Assembly (NCBI GenBank): GCA_963922705.1
Contig: CAWUJS010000012.1
Location: 1-35,733, forward strand
Length of the DNA: 35,733 nucleotides
Reading direction: 5' to 3'
Source: TMED27 sp963922705
Lineage (GTDB): Bacteria; Pseudomonadota; Alphaproteobacteria; Micavibrionales; Micavibrionaceae
Of this stretch, positions 14,218 to 22,993 are shown piece by piece. Position 1 is the first letter of the stretch. The number at the start of each line of letters is the position of its first letter. The position numbers were made by a program, and so were the translations under genes. The notes under the pieces are model-generated. The model saw nothing but the letters and a program-made list of their open reading frames with translations. It did not search any database and had not been told where the DNA came from.

Positions 14218-16494
14218 ATGTCTTTAAAATTTAATCAATATATGCGCTGCGTATCCCTTCTTTTTGCATGTCTTCTGGTATCTTTTCCAGCATTTGCGCA
14301 GGCCATTCTTGAGAGGATAGAAGTGCAAGGTGCGCAAAGAATAGAACGCGCTACAATCCTGTCCTATATTGACTTACAGCCGGGAGATTCTGTTGATCGT
14401 GCTGCTTTGGATAGTGCCTTAAAAAGACTGTTTGCAACCGGGCTTTTTGCTGATGTTGCTTTGCGGCAAACGGGTGGGACGCTCATTGTTGATGTTCAGG
14501 AAAACCCGATTATCAATGAAATTGCATTTGAAGGCAATGAGCAGATTGAAGATGCGGAATTGCAATCCGAGATACAAATGCGACAAAGACAGGTTTTTAC
14601 ACGCACAAAAGTACAATCAGATGTATCCCGCCTTTATCAGGTCTATCGCCGTAATGGCCGTTTTTCAGTGAATATTGAGCCTAAAGTCATTAAGCTTGAT
14701 CAAAATCGTGTGAATTTGGTGTTTGAAATTACCGAAGGCGACATCACAAAAGTCGAGACTATTCGTTTCGTAGGCAATAGAAAATTTGATGATAGCCGTT
14801 TGCGCTCTGAAATTTCTACCAAGGAAGATGTTTGGTATCGTTTTTTAAATTCTGATGATCGTTATGATCCGGATCGTCTGGAGTTTGACAAGGAATTGCT
14901 GCGGCGCTTTTACCTCTCGCAGGGCTATGCTGATTTTACTCTTGTCAATGCCACAGCTGAGCTTTCCAATGAACGCGACAGGTTCTTTTTAACGTTTACG
15001 GTTAATGAGGGAGAGCGTTACAAGGTTGGCGCTGTTAAGCTTGAATCCGCGTTGCGAAATTTTGATGCAGAAGAATTGCGTGAAGATCTAAGTGTTGTTG
15101 AGGGCGAATGGTATAATGCAAATATGGTGACTGAGAGCGTTGATCGTTTAACTGATGCGCTTGGTGATCGTCAATATGCTTTTGCGGATGTGCGTCCTGA
15201 TATTAATCGTAACCGCGAAGCCAATACTGTTGATATTACATTCAAAATTGGTGAATCCCCTCGTGTTTTTGTAGAGCGAATTAATGTGAACGGGAATTTG
15301 CGTACTCTTGATAAGGTTGTGCGCCGTGAGTTTTTATTGGTTGAAGGCGATCCGTTCAATAAATCGAAGCTTGCGCGTTCCGAGCAACGTATCCGTAATC
15401 TTGATTTTTTTGAAACAGTGAATGTGTCTGTTGAGCCAGGTTCTGCACCGGACAAAACAATCATTAATGTTGATGTTAGCGAAAAATCCACGGGTGAAAT
15501 TTCCATCGGTGCGGGTTTTTCAACCAGTGATGGCCCTCTTGCAGACTTCCGCATTAGCGAGCGTAACCTCCTTGGTAAAGGACAAAACCTAACGCTTGCA
15601 ACTCTTATCGCGGGCGAGCGCAGCCAGATTGATTTATCCTTCACAGAGCCACATTTTCTTGATCGTGATCTTTCTGCGGGGTTTGACGTGTTTCACATAG
15701 AGCGCGATTTCCAGGATGAAAGTTCGTTTGATCAACGTAGAACGGGTGGTGCTTTAAGGATGGGGTATCCTTTATCCGAAAGATGGCGTCAAAATTTCCG
15801 TTACCGTTTTGAGCGTAACGAAATCACAGATGTTGATGATAGCGCTTCTCGTTTTATTCGTGATCAGGAAGGTGAGCGCGATACGTCTGCCATATCACAG
15901 CGTCTATCCTATGATAGCCGGGATAGCAGGTTATTTCCGACTAAAGGGCTGATGTATTGGCTAGACACAGAGCTTGCCGGGCTTGGCGGTGATGCACAAT
16001 ATGTTTCCGGGCGTACGGGTGCGCGCTATTATTACCCTATCTGGGATCAGGTGGTTTTGAGCGCTCTTGGTGAAGTTGGTGCGATTGAAGGTTTTGGTGA
16101 TGAAAATGTTCGTATCAACGAGCGTTTTTACCTCGGCGGAACAACTTTGCGCGGCTTCGAAGATGGCGGTGTTGGACCGCGTGACGGCAATACCAATGAC
16201 TCGCTTGGCGGGAATATTTTTTACCGTGGTAGCCTTGAAAGCTCTTTCCCCATTGGTTTGCCAAAAGAATTTGGTATTTTGGGGCACGCATTTAGTGATT
16301 TTGGAACGCTATATGATATTGATGAAAGCGGTGCCGAAATTCTGGATGAGAGCACTATTCGGGTGAGTGCGGGGCTTGGCTTATCATGGCGATCACCATT
16401 CGGGCCTGTACGTGTAGATTTTGCAACACCGATTGTGGATGAAAACTTTGATGAGACGGAAACGTTCCGCTTTAATTTCGGAACCCGTTTTTAA
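14218..16494 (+). CDS. bamA: Outer membrane protein assembly factor BamA
   Basis: BamA inserts beta-barrel proteins into the outer membrane. The 758-residue precursor has a signal peptide (residues 1-27, cut after AFA), five POTRA repeats to about residue 345, and a 16-strand barrel. The barrel contains the conserved lid-loop motif LRGFEDGGVGPRD and ends in phenylalanine (FNFGTRF), the usual barrel signal. Length is typical. A Met nine codons in (14242) could serve as start and would also give a normal signal peptide. It lies 96 bases after rseP. No strong promoter is evident in that gap. Confidence 0.97.
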   Translation: MSLKFNQYMRCVSLLFACLLVSFPAFAQAILERIEVQGAQRIERATILSYIDLQPGDSVDRAALDSALKRLFATGLFADVALRQTGGTLIVDVQENPIINEIAFEGNEQIEDAELQSEIQMRQRQVFTRTKVQSDVSRLYQVYRRNGRFSVNIEPKVIKLDQNRVNLVFEITEGDITKVETIRFVGNRKFDDSRLRSEISTKEDVWYRFLNSDDRYDPDRLEFDKELLRRFYLSQGYADFTLVNATAELSNERDRFFLTFTVNEGERYKVGAVKLESALRNFDAEELREDLSVVEGEWYNANMVTESVDRLTDALGDRQYAFADVRPDINRNREANTVDITFKIGESPRVFVERINVNGNLRTLDKVVRREFLLVEGDPFNKSKLARSEQRIRNLDFFETVNVSVEPGSAPDKTIINVDVSEKSTGEISIGAGFSTSDGPLADFRISERNLLGKGQNLTLATLIAGERSQIDLSFTEPHFLDRDLSAGFDVFHIERDFQDESSFDQRRTGGALRMGYPLSERWRQNFRYRFERNEITDVDDSASRFIRDQEGERDTSAISQRLSYDSRDSRLFPTKGLMYWLDTELAGLGGDAQYVSGRTGARYYYPIWDQVVLSALGEVGAIEGFGDENVRINERFYLGGTTLRGFEDGGVGPRDGNTNDSLGGNIFYRGSLESSFPIGLPKEFGILGHAFSDFGTLYDIDESGAEILDESTIRVSAGLGLSWRSPFGPVRVDFATPIVDENFDETETFRFNFGTRF

Positions 16495-16524
16495 TCATAA
16501 AATATAAAAAGAAAGAGAGTATCT

Positions 16525-17049
16525 GTGCGATTTTTATTTGTTTTAGCTTTAGCCTTTTTTGTAATCACACCCGTGATGGCGCAAACCTCCATTGCTGTTG
16601 TGGATGTTGAGAGAGTCCTCAATGAAGCAAAAGCGGCCAAGGCGCTGAATAAAGAAAGAAAGCAGGCACGTGAAAAGCTTTTGGCTGAGTTATCCAAAAA
16701 GGAGCAATCTCTTCGGGATGAAGGAAAAAAGCTTTTTGATGAGCGCAAAGATTTGAGTGAGGAAGAGTTTGTTAAAAAGCAAAAAGCCTATGAAGAAAAG
16801 CTAATCGAAATGCGTAAAACAACGCAGAAGAAAAAGCGCGCTTTTGAAGAGGCATCAAATATCGCTCTTGATCAGTTAAAGGATCATTTGGCTGAAGCTG
16901 TTAAAGCCATTGCCAATGAAAAAGGCTATGGGTTGGTTATTTCAAACCGGAATGTGATTGCGGGCGAAAAATCACTTGATGTTACCAAAGCAACTGTTGA
17001 AGCATTGGACAAGAAGAAAATTAAAATCCCTTTCAAGGTTAGTGATTAG
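16525..17049 (+). CDS. skp: OmpH/Skp-family periplasmic chaperone
   Basis: Skp holds unfolded outer-membrane proteins in the periplasm on the way to BamA. The 174-residue precursor starts at GTG 16525 with AAAGAGAG upstream. Residues 1-19 are a signal peptide cut at VMA. SIAVVDVERVLNEAKAAKAL is the family's first strand and helix. A long, Lys/Glu-rich coiled coil (residues about 40-125) forms the tentacle, and the C-terminal part returns to the body. The coiled coil and the place between bamA and lpxD are conserved in proteobacteria. Confidence 0.94.
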   Translation: MRFLFVLALAFFVITPVMAQTSIAVVDVERVLNEAKAAKALNKERKQAREKLLAELSKKEQSLRDEGKKLFDERKDLSEEEFVKKQKAYEEKLIEMRKTTQKKKRAFEEASNIALDQLKDHLAEAVKAIANEKGYGLVISNRNVIAGEKSLDVTKATVEALDKKKIKIPFKVSD

Positions 17050-17069
17050 ATTTAGGCAAAAGAGGCGAT

Positions 17070-18095
17070 ATGCCTGATCCTCGTTTTTTTACTCGATCAC
17101 AGCCGTTAAGTTTAGCGAAAGTCGCCGATATTAGCGGGGCTGAACTTTATGAAACTGCTGATACTTCTCAGGTTATTCATGATGTTGCGCCTCTAGATAC
17201 GGCCAGTATTAGCGATATTAGTTTTCTTGATAACATCAAATATAAGCAGCAATTTTTGCAAACAAAAGCAGGAGCCTGTTTTGTACAACCGGATTTAGCG
17301 GCACTTGCGCCTGATGATGTTACGGTTTTGACAACACCAACCCCTTATAAAGCCTATGCTTTGACGGCGCAGGCCTTCTATCCGAATGAATCATCTGAGC
17401 CATTTATTTCTGAAAAGGCTTATATTCATGAGTGCGCGGTTGTTCCCAAAAGCTGTACCATTCATCCTGGTGTGGTGATCGAAGCTGATGTTGAGCTTGG
17501 CGAGCATGTCATGATTGAGGCAGGAGCCAATATTCAGCAAGGCGTAAAGATTGGCAGTCATTCCAGAGTTGGTGCAAATGCTGTTATATCGCACGCGCTT
17601 ATTGGCGAGTATGTGAATATTTATCCCGGTGTTAAGATCGGACAGGATGGATTTGGCTTTGCGATTGATCCTTCGGGCTATGTGAAAGTCCCGCAGCTTG
17701 GGCGGGTTGTTATTGAAAACCATGTCGAAATTGGTGCCAATACATGTATTGATCGTGGGGCAGGGCCGGATACCGTTATCGGTCAGGGCACGTGGATCGA
17801 TAATCTGGTACAGATTGGGCATAATGTGAAAATCGGTAAAGGCTGCGTGATTGTCTCACAGGTTGGAATTTCCGGTTCTACCGTGGTTGAAGATTACGTC
17901 GTGATGGGCGGGCAGGTCGGTATAGCAGGGCATTTGAATATTGCGACAGGCGCCAGAATTGCCGCGCAATCTGGGATTATGAAGGATATTCCAGCCGGGC
18001 AAGAAGTGATGGGATCACCCGCGCTGCCCATTAAAGATCACATGCGGCAAATCGCAACGTTAAAACGCTTGATTAAAAAGGGAAAAAACGGTTAA
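17070..18095 (+). CDS. lpxD: UDP-3-O-acylglucosamine N-acyltransferase
   Basis: LpxD adds the second acyl chain in lipid A synthesis. The 341-residue protein has the N-terminal uridine-binding domain (about residues 1-105), then a left-handed beta-helix of hexapeptide repeats with the catalytic region NLVQIGHNVKIGKGC, and a C-terminal helical arm (MRQIATLKRLIKK). Length is normal. GAGGCG lies shortly before ATG 17070. Tight spacing to skp and fabZ shows one operon. Confidence 0.96.
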   Translation: MPDPRFFTRSQPLSLAKVADISGAELYETADTSQVIHDVAPLDTASISDISFLDNIKYKQQFLQTKAGACFVQPDLAALAPDDVTVLTTPTPYKAYALTAQAFYPNESSEPFISEKAYIHECAVVPKSCTIHPGVVIEADVELGEHVMIEAGANIQQGVKIGSHSRVGANAVISHALIGEYVNIYPGVKIGQDGFGFAIDPSGYVKVPQLGRVVIENHVEIGANTCIDRGAGPDTVIGQGTWIDNLVQIGHNVKIGKGCVIVSQVGISGSTVVEDYVVMGGQVGIAGHLNIATGARIAAQSGIMKDIPAGQEVMGSPALPIKDHMRQIATLKRLIKKGKNG

Positions 18096-18104
18096 TTCTT
18101 AGCT

Positions 18105-18563
18105 ATGAGTGATACAGATACGAAACAAATTGATATTAACCGCGTTATGGATATGATTCCACATCGTTATCCTATCTTGCTGGTTGATCGCATTTTAGAA
18201 ATCGAAGCTGGCGAGCGCGCCGTAGCGTTGAAAAATGTCACGATCAATGAACCGCATTTTCAGGGGCATTTTCCTAATTTTCCCGTTATGCCGGGTGTCT
18301 TGATTATCGAGGCTATGGCACAGACATCGGCTATTGTCTGCGTTGAAAGCCTTGGTGCAGAAGCAGAGGGCAAAGTTGTGTTTTTCATGACAATTGATAA
18401 TGCACGTTTTCGGAAACCTGTAACACCGGGGGATAGCATGATCATCGAAGTGACAAAGGTGCGCTCGCGTGCTAATGTCTGGAAATTTAGTGGCGTGGCC
18501 AAGGTTGATGATCAGATATGCGCTGAAGCTACTTTTAGCGCAATGATCACCGATAAATCATAA
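18105..18563 (+). CDS. fabZ: (3R)-hydroxyacyl-ACP dehydratase
   Basis: FabZ removes water from 3-hydroxyacyl-ACP in fatty-acid elongation and competes with LpxA and LpxD for the same hydroxyacyl-ACP pool, which fits its place in the lpx cluster. The 152-residue hot-dog-fold protein shows IPHRYPILLVDR and the active-site stretch HFQGHFPNFPVMPGVLIIEA, with catalytic His55 and Glu69. It begins 9 bases after lpxD. A 213-base gap follows it, unlike the tight spacing before. Confidence 0.97.
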   Translation: MSDTDTKQIDINRVMDMIPHRYPILLVDRILEIEAGERAVALKNVTINEPHFQGHFPNFPVMPGVLIIEAMAQTSAIVCVESLGAEAEGKVVFFMTIDNARFRKPVTPGDSMIIEVTKVRSRANVWKFSGVAKVDDQICAEATFSAMITDKS

Positions 18564-18656
18564 TCAACATGTAACGCAATGCAATAAAGCGTGAATTGCT
18601 TTTAATCCTTTAAATTGTTTTAGTTTCTTATAGTCGTTACAGTTTAAAATCGGACA

Positions 18657-18690
18657 CCCATTGAAAATTGTTCGGCTTTTTCAAAATGGG
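18657..18690 (+). promoter_or_regulatory. Hairpin in the fabZ-lpxA gap
   Basis: CCCATTGAAAA at 18657 pairs with TTTTCAAAATGGG ending at 18690, with a two-base bulge. A TATAAATAATAC stretch follows near 18700, so this could be a terminator for fabZ transcripts or part of a separate lpxA control region. There is no T-run after the stem. Confidence 0.35.
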
Positions 18691-18724
18691 ACGACAACGT
18701 ATAAATAATACTTTGAGGAGCATT

Positions 18725-18763
18725 TTGAAAAAACGACGATTTGCAGATTTGTCCGATTTTTAA
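18725..18763 (+). CDS. Possible 12-residue leader peptide before lpxA
   Basis: GAGGAG at 18715-18720 is the best Shine-Dalgarno sequence in this gap, but it does not serve lpxA, which starts 57 bases later. Four bases after it a TTG opens a 12-codon frame (start-KKRRFADLSDF) ending in TAA at 18761-18763, 13 bases before the lpxA ATG. This may be a short leader coupling translation into lpxA, or the ribosome site for a TTG start of lpxA at 18741. Evidence is positional only. Confidence 0.25.
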   Translation: MKKRRFADLSDF

Positions 18764-18776
18764 ATGGAATGATTAT

Positions 18777-19574
18777 ATGTCTCAGACTATTCATGCAACA
18801 GCAATCATAGAAGATGGCGCGCAACTTGGTGATGGTGTTGCGATTGGCCCTTATTGTGTTGTCGGCTCTGAGGTTGCTTTGGGCAATCATGTTACCCTCA
18901 AAAGTCATGTCGTCATCGAAGGGCGAACATCGATTGGCGATTCGACAGTTATTTATCCTTTCGCATCGCTTGGCAGCGCGCCGCAAGATCTAAAATATGA
19001 TGGTGAGCCATCAACGCTTGTGATTGGTGCGCATAATACAATCCGTGAGCATGTTACGATGAATCCAGGGACTGCTGGCAATGGCAGGATGGAGACGCGT
19101 GTCGGCGATCATTGCCTGTTTATGATGGGATCACATGTCGCACATGATTGCATTGTTGGTGATCATGTTATTTTGGCGAATAATGCGACTTTGGCAGGGC
19201 ATGTCGAGGTTGGTGATTATGCGATTATTGGCGGGCTTTCTGCGGTTCATCAATTTGCCCGTATCGGCGAGCATGCGATGATAGGCGGTATGTCAGGTGT
19301 AGAAGGCGATGTGATCCCTTATGCTTTGGTTAAGGGAGAGCGAGCAGGTTTGCATGGGCTAAATCTTATTGGCCTTAAACGCAGGGGCTTTAACAATGAA
19401 GCGATAAGAGCACTTCAAAATGCGTATACTGATTTATTTGCTGATCATGAAACGCTCGATGCACGGATTAGCAAGGTTGCCAATGATTATGCCGCCGAAG
19501 AAGGCGTTTCCAAATTGATTGAATTTGCGCAGAAAGGCTCTAAAATGCCTTTATGTCAGCCTGTTCAAAAATGA
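18777..19574 (+). CDS. lpxA: UDP-N-acetylglucosamine acyltransferase
   Basis: LpxA catalyses the first step of lipid A synthesis, moving a 3-hydroxyacyl chain from ACP to UDP-GlcNAc. The 265-residue protein is a beta-helix of hexapeptides with the catalytic His123 in SHVAHDC, followed by NNATLAGHVEVGDYAIIGG and AVHQFARIG, and a helical C-terminal region. The start ATG 18777 gives M-SQTIHATAIIEDGAQLG, as in the family. A TTG at 18741 is in frame but would add an unusual 12-residue tail. The 213-base gap ahead suggests its own control. Confidence 0.96.
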   Translation: MSQTIHATAIIEDGAQLGDGVAIGPYCVVGSEVALGNHVTLKSHVVIEGRTSIGDSTVIYPFASLGSAPQDLKYDGEPSTLVIGAHNTIREHVTMNPGTAGNGRMETRVGDHCLFMMGSHVAHDCIVGDHVILANNATLAGHVEVGDYAIIGGLSAVHQFARIGEHAMIGGMSGVEGDVIPYALVKGERAGLHGLNLIGLKRRGFNNEAIRALQNAYTDLFADHETLDARISKVANDYAAEEGVSKLIEFAQKGSKMPLCQPVQK

Positions 19575-20398
19575 TAGAAGGAAGCGTTTCAAAGTTAGGC
19601 ATCATTGCCGGTGGTGGTGATTTGCCAAATCTTCTGGTTGATAGTGCCCGAGAACAAGGCATTGATGTTTTTCTTGTAGGTTTTGATGGGCAGACAGATG
19701 ATGTGTTGTTACTGGATAAGCAAAGCCTGACCACAAAAATTGGACAGGTTGGCAAGGTTACCAGGTTTTTTCAGAAGAGCGGTGTAAAGGATTTAGTTTT
19801 GATTGGCGCATTAAATCGTCCTTCTTTTTCAGAGCTTGTTCCTGACTTAAAAGCCGCAAAATTTCTTCTTCAAAATGCAGGAAAGGCGATGGGGGATAGT
19901 GAATTACTATCTGCTTTAAAAATCTTTCTTGAAAAAGAAGGCTTTCAAATTCACGGCATTCAGGATTTTGTGCCTGACTTGTTGGTCAATGAAGGTTGTA
20001 TTACAAAAACAAAGCCATCTAAGGATGACTGGCTTGATATAAATCATGGTATAAGAGTTCTTCAAGAGACTGCCGCGCTTGATATAGGGCAATCTGTTAT
20101 TGTTCAGGAAGGACTGGTTTTAGGGCTTGAGGCAATCGAAGGTACAAATCTACTAATAGAACGATGCGCTGCATTAAAGCGTAAAGGACGTAAAGGTGTT
20201 CTGGTAAAGCTATGTAAGGCTCAACAAGATATATCACTTGATTTACCAACAATAGGTTTGCAAACTATCAGAGCTATTCACAAGGCTGGTTTTGGTGGCA
20301 TTGTGGTAAATGCTCAAAAAACGTTAATATGTGAGCGCGAAGCCCTTATTTCATATGCCAATAAACACCATCTGTATGTTCTAGGCATTAACCCATAA
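19571..20398 (+). CDS. lpxI: UDP-2,3-diacylglucosamine pyrophosphatase LpxI
   Basis: LpxI (DUF1009 family) cleaves UDP-2,3-diacylglucosamine to lipid X and replaces the unrelated LpxH in alphaproteobacteria such as Caulobacter. The 275-residue protein starts KLGIIAGGGDLPNLLVD and carries LVLIGALNRPSFSELVPD, GDSELLSALKIFLEKEGF and the C-terminal DLPTIGLQTIRAIHKAGFGG. The ATG at 19571 overlaps the lpxA stop as ATGA. An in-frame ATG at 19553 would extend the overlap to 22 bases and is possible. Its place between lpxA and lpxB supplies the pathway step in order. Confidence 0.95.
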   Translation: MIEGSVSKLGIIAGGGDLPNLLVDSAREQGIDVFLVGFDGQTDDVLLLDKQSLTTKIGQVGKVTRFFQKSGVKDLVLIGALNRPSFSELVPDLKAAKFLLQNAGKAMGDSELLSALKIFLEKEGFQIHGIQDFVPDLLVNEGCITKTKPSKDDWLDINHGIRVLQETAALDIGQSVIVQEGLVLGLEAIEGTNLLIERCAALKRKGRKGVLVKLCKAQQDISLDLPTIGLQTIRAIHKAGFGGIVVNAQKTLICEREALISYANKHHLYVLGINP

Positions 20399-20420
20399 TA
20401 TCAGCAGGTTATTTTTGTTT

Positions 20421-21581
20421 ATGAGTACGAGCATAAAAAAGAAGATTTTTTTAATTGCAGGAGAAGCATCCGGAGATGTTCTGGGTGCATCTTTGATGCG
20501 TTCATTGGATCCTGAGCAAACAGAATGTGTGGGTGTCGGTGGCGTTCTCATGAACGCGCAGGGATTGCGCTCTCTTATTCCTATGAGTGAGCTCAATATC
20601 ATGGGGATATGGGAGGTTATAATGCAACTTCCAAGGCTCATAAAATTAATCAATGGTGTTGTTGAAGATGTTGAGCGCGAAAATCCTGAGATTCTTGTTA
20701 CGATTGATTTTCCTGACTTTAATTTTGAGGTTGCAAAACGTCTTAAAAAGCGTGGAATTTATAAGGGAAGAATTATTCATTATGTTGCGCCGACAGTTTG
20801 GGCTTGGCGTCCCGGGCGCGCAAAACGCATTGCGCAGTTTTTGGATGGGATGATGTGTCTTTTTCCGTTTGAGCCGAAATATTTTAAGGAGCATGATTTA
20901 GATGCTATTTATGTTGGGCATCCTCTTATTTACCAAGATCATAAAAAAGGAGAAGGAGACTTCCGAAAGAATTATGATATTGGGAAAGATGATTTTATTT
21001 TTGGTGCTTATCTCGGTAGTCGGCAGTCGGAAATCCAAAGACATAAACAGATCTTTGAGGACACTATTAACTTTATGCTTGAGCAGTACCCGAATTTACA
21101 AGTTGTTTTACCGACTTTGCCGGAAGTTGAATTTGATGCCATTGATGCATTAAAGGGGATTAATGTAGAGGTGACTGTTGTTAGTGATCCCAAGGATAAG
21201 TGGAATGCAATGCGATCTTGCGATCTTGCGCTCGCGGTATCAGGTACCGTAGGACTTGAACTAGCTTATATGAACATACCCCATGTTGTAACTTATAGAA
21301 CGGATAGTTTTACAGCGTTTATTGTTAAAGTTTTTGCAAAAGTGAAATATGTTCATCTGGTGAATATATTTTTAGATATGCCTGCTATCCCTGAGTTTTT
21401 GCAAAGACGTTCTAAGCCTATTTTGATTGCAGAAGAGTTGCTGCGAATTAAAACGAAAGAAGAGCTTGTCATTAAACAAAAAGCAGCTTTTGAGAAAACA
21501 CGAAATGCATTAAAGAAGGACGTTGACGACAGCCCTTCAGATACTGCAGCGCGGTACATCTTAAAGAATATCGACCCTTAA
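20421..21581 (+). CDS. lpxB: Lipid-A-disaccharide synthase
   Basis: LpxB, a membrane-associated glycosyltransferase, joins lipid X and UDP-diacylglucosamine into the lipid A disaccharide. The 386-residue protein begins KKIFLIAGEASGDVLGASLM and contains IDFPDFNFEVAKRLKKRG, YVAPTVWAWRPGRAKRI, LPTLPE and the donor-site stretch AVSGTVGLELAYMNIPHVV. Length is normal. The start is ATG 20421. An in-frame TTG at 20415 is not needed. It ends the plus-strand run and faces gltA tail to tail across 12 bases. Confidence 0.96.
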   Translation: MSTSIKKKIFLIAGEASGDVLGASLMRSLDPEQTECVGVGGVLMNAQGLRSLIPMSELNIMGIWEVIMQLPRLIKLINGVVEDVERENPEILVTIDFPDFNFEVAKRLKKRGIYKGRIIHYVAPTVWAWRPGRAKRIAQFLDGMMCLFPFEPKYFKEHDLDAIYVGHPLIYQDHKKGEGDFRKNYDIGKDDFIFGAYLGSRQSEIQRHKQIFEDTINFMLEQYPNLQVVLPTLPEVEFDAIDALKGINVEVTVVSDPKDKWNAMRSCDLALAVSGTVGLELAYMNIPHVVTYRTDSFTAFIVKVFAKVKYVHLVNIFLDMPAIPEFLQRRSKPILIAEELLRIKTKEELVIKQKAAFEKTRNALKKDVDDSPSDTAARYILKNIDP

Positions 21582-21593
21582 AAAATCTATTCG

Positions 21594-22913
21594 TCATTTC
21601 CTTTTATTTATCGGTATATATTTGCGTTGTGTTGCCCCTGTGTAGAGCTGGCGTGGACGGCCAATGCGTAATGCCGGCTCTTCTATCATTTCTTTCCATT
21701 GTGAAACCCAACCGACTGTCCGTGCGACGGCAAATAAAACAGTAAACATATCAACCGGGAATCCCATGGCTTTGAGGATAATACCGGAATAGAAATCAAC
21801 ATTCGGGAAGAGTTTGCGATCCACAAAATACTCATCTTGAAGGGCGATTCGCTCTAACTCCATTGCAAGCTCCAAACGTGGATCATGAACACCCAGATCA
21901 TCCAGAACTTCATCACATGATTTTTTCAAAACACCGGCACGTGGGTCAAAGTTTTTATAAACGCGGTGTCCGAAGCCCATAAGGCGGAATGGATCATTTT
22001 TATCTTTTGCGCGTTTAATGAATTCAGGGATGTTTTTCTTATCACCAATTTGATCGAGCATTTCCAAAACAGCCTGATTCGCGCCGCCATGCGCAGGACC
22101 CCAAAGCGAGGCAATTCCAGAAGAAATGCAAGCAAAGGGGTTGGCTTGTGACGATCCGGCGATACGGACGGTTGAGGTTGATGCGTTTTGTTCATGATCA
22201 GCGTGGAGGATCAAGATTTTATCCATCGCGTCCGCAAGAATTGGATTTATTTTATAGGGCTCTGCGGGTAAACCAAAACACATATACAAAAAGTTTTCGG
22301 CATAATTAAGGTCATTACGCGGATACATAAAGGGCTGACCATTATTGAATTTTAAAGTCATAGCCGCGAGGGTGGGAATTTTTGCAATAAGGCGATGTGC
22401 GGATACTTCTCGCTGCTCAGGATCCCAAATATCGAGAGAGTCATGGTAGAACGCTGAGAGAGCACCTACAACACCGCACATAACGGCCATTGGGTGTGCG
22501 TCTCGACGAAAACCGCGATAGAAGAAGTTAATTTGCTCGTGTACCATTGTGTGGTAAGTGATGTTGTGATCAAACTCTTCAAACTGCTTTTTGTTGGGTA
22601 ATTCACCATACATTAGAAGGTAAGCGACCTCCATGAATGAACTTTTTTCTGCAAGTTCCTCAATAGTATAGCCGCGATGCATTAAAATACCTTCATCGCC
22701 GTCAATATACGTTAAGTCTGATTCGCATGAGCCTGTTGATGTGAAGCCGGGATCATAAGTAAAGTGTCCAGTTTCTGCGTAGAATCTGCGGATATCAACG
22801 ACATCCGGGCCTGTGCTACCAGAAATGACGGGAAATTCGTAGCTTTCTCCAGTTGCGTTATTGGTCATTGTAAATGTTTTGGCAGTATCTGGCTTTTTTG
22901 CGGCATTAGACAT
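21594..22913 (-). CDS. gltA: Citrate synthase (type II)
   Basis: GltA condenses oxaloacetate and acetyl-CoA at the entry of the TCA cycle. The 439-residue protein has the N-terminal beta domain of the hexameric, NADH-sensitive bacterial type, the active-site His stretches LWGPAHGGANQAVLEML and RLMGFGHRVYKNFDPRA, and the Asp-containing VDFYSGIILKAMGFP. The C-terminal RPRQLYTG segment is complete. AAGGGA lies about 12 bases before the start. It is downstream of gltX on the same strand with an 80-base gap. Confidence 0.97.
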   Translation of the reverse strand: MSNAAKKPDTAKTFTMTNNATGESYEFPVISGSTGPDVVDIRRFYAETGHFTYDPGFTSTGSCESDLTYIDGDEGILMHRGYTIEELAEKSSFMEVAYLLMYGELPNKKQFEEFDHNITYHTMVHEQINFFYRGFRRDAHPMAVMCGVVGALSAFYHDSLDIWDPEQREVSAHRLIAKIPTLAAMTLKFNNGQPFMYPRNDLNYAENFLYMCFGLPAEPYKINPILADAMDKILILHADHEQNASTSTVRIAGSSQANPFACISSGIASLWGPAHGGANQAVLEMLDQIGDKKNIPEFIKRAKDKNDPFRLMGFGHRVYKNFDPRAGVLKKSCDEVLDDLGVHDPRLELAMELERIALQDEYFVDRKLFPNVDFYSGIILKAMGFPVDMFTVLFAVARTVGWVSQWKEMIEEPALRIGRPRQLYTGATQRKYIPINKRK

Positions 22914-22965
22914 GTTTTTGTATCCCTTGGATGAGGTATGAAAAGATATATCAAGACAAGATATT

Positions 22966-22983
22966 GAGGAGAGATCTCTCCTC
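22966..22983. promoter_or_regulatory. Perfect 18-bp palindrome between gltX and gltA
   Basis: GAGGAGAGATCTCTCCTC equals its own complement with no loop. It starts 10 bases after the gltX stop and lies about 53 bases before the gltA start. No T-run follows on either strand, so a dimeric-protein operator for gltA is as likely as a terminator stem. Confidence 0.5.
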
Positions 22984-22993
22984 GTTGAATTTA

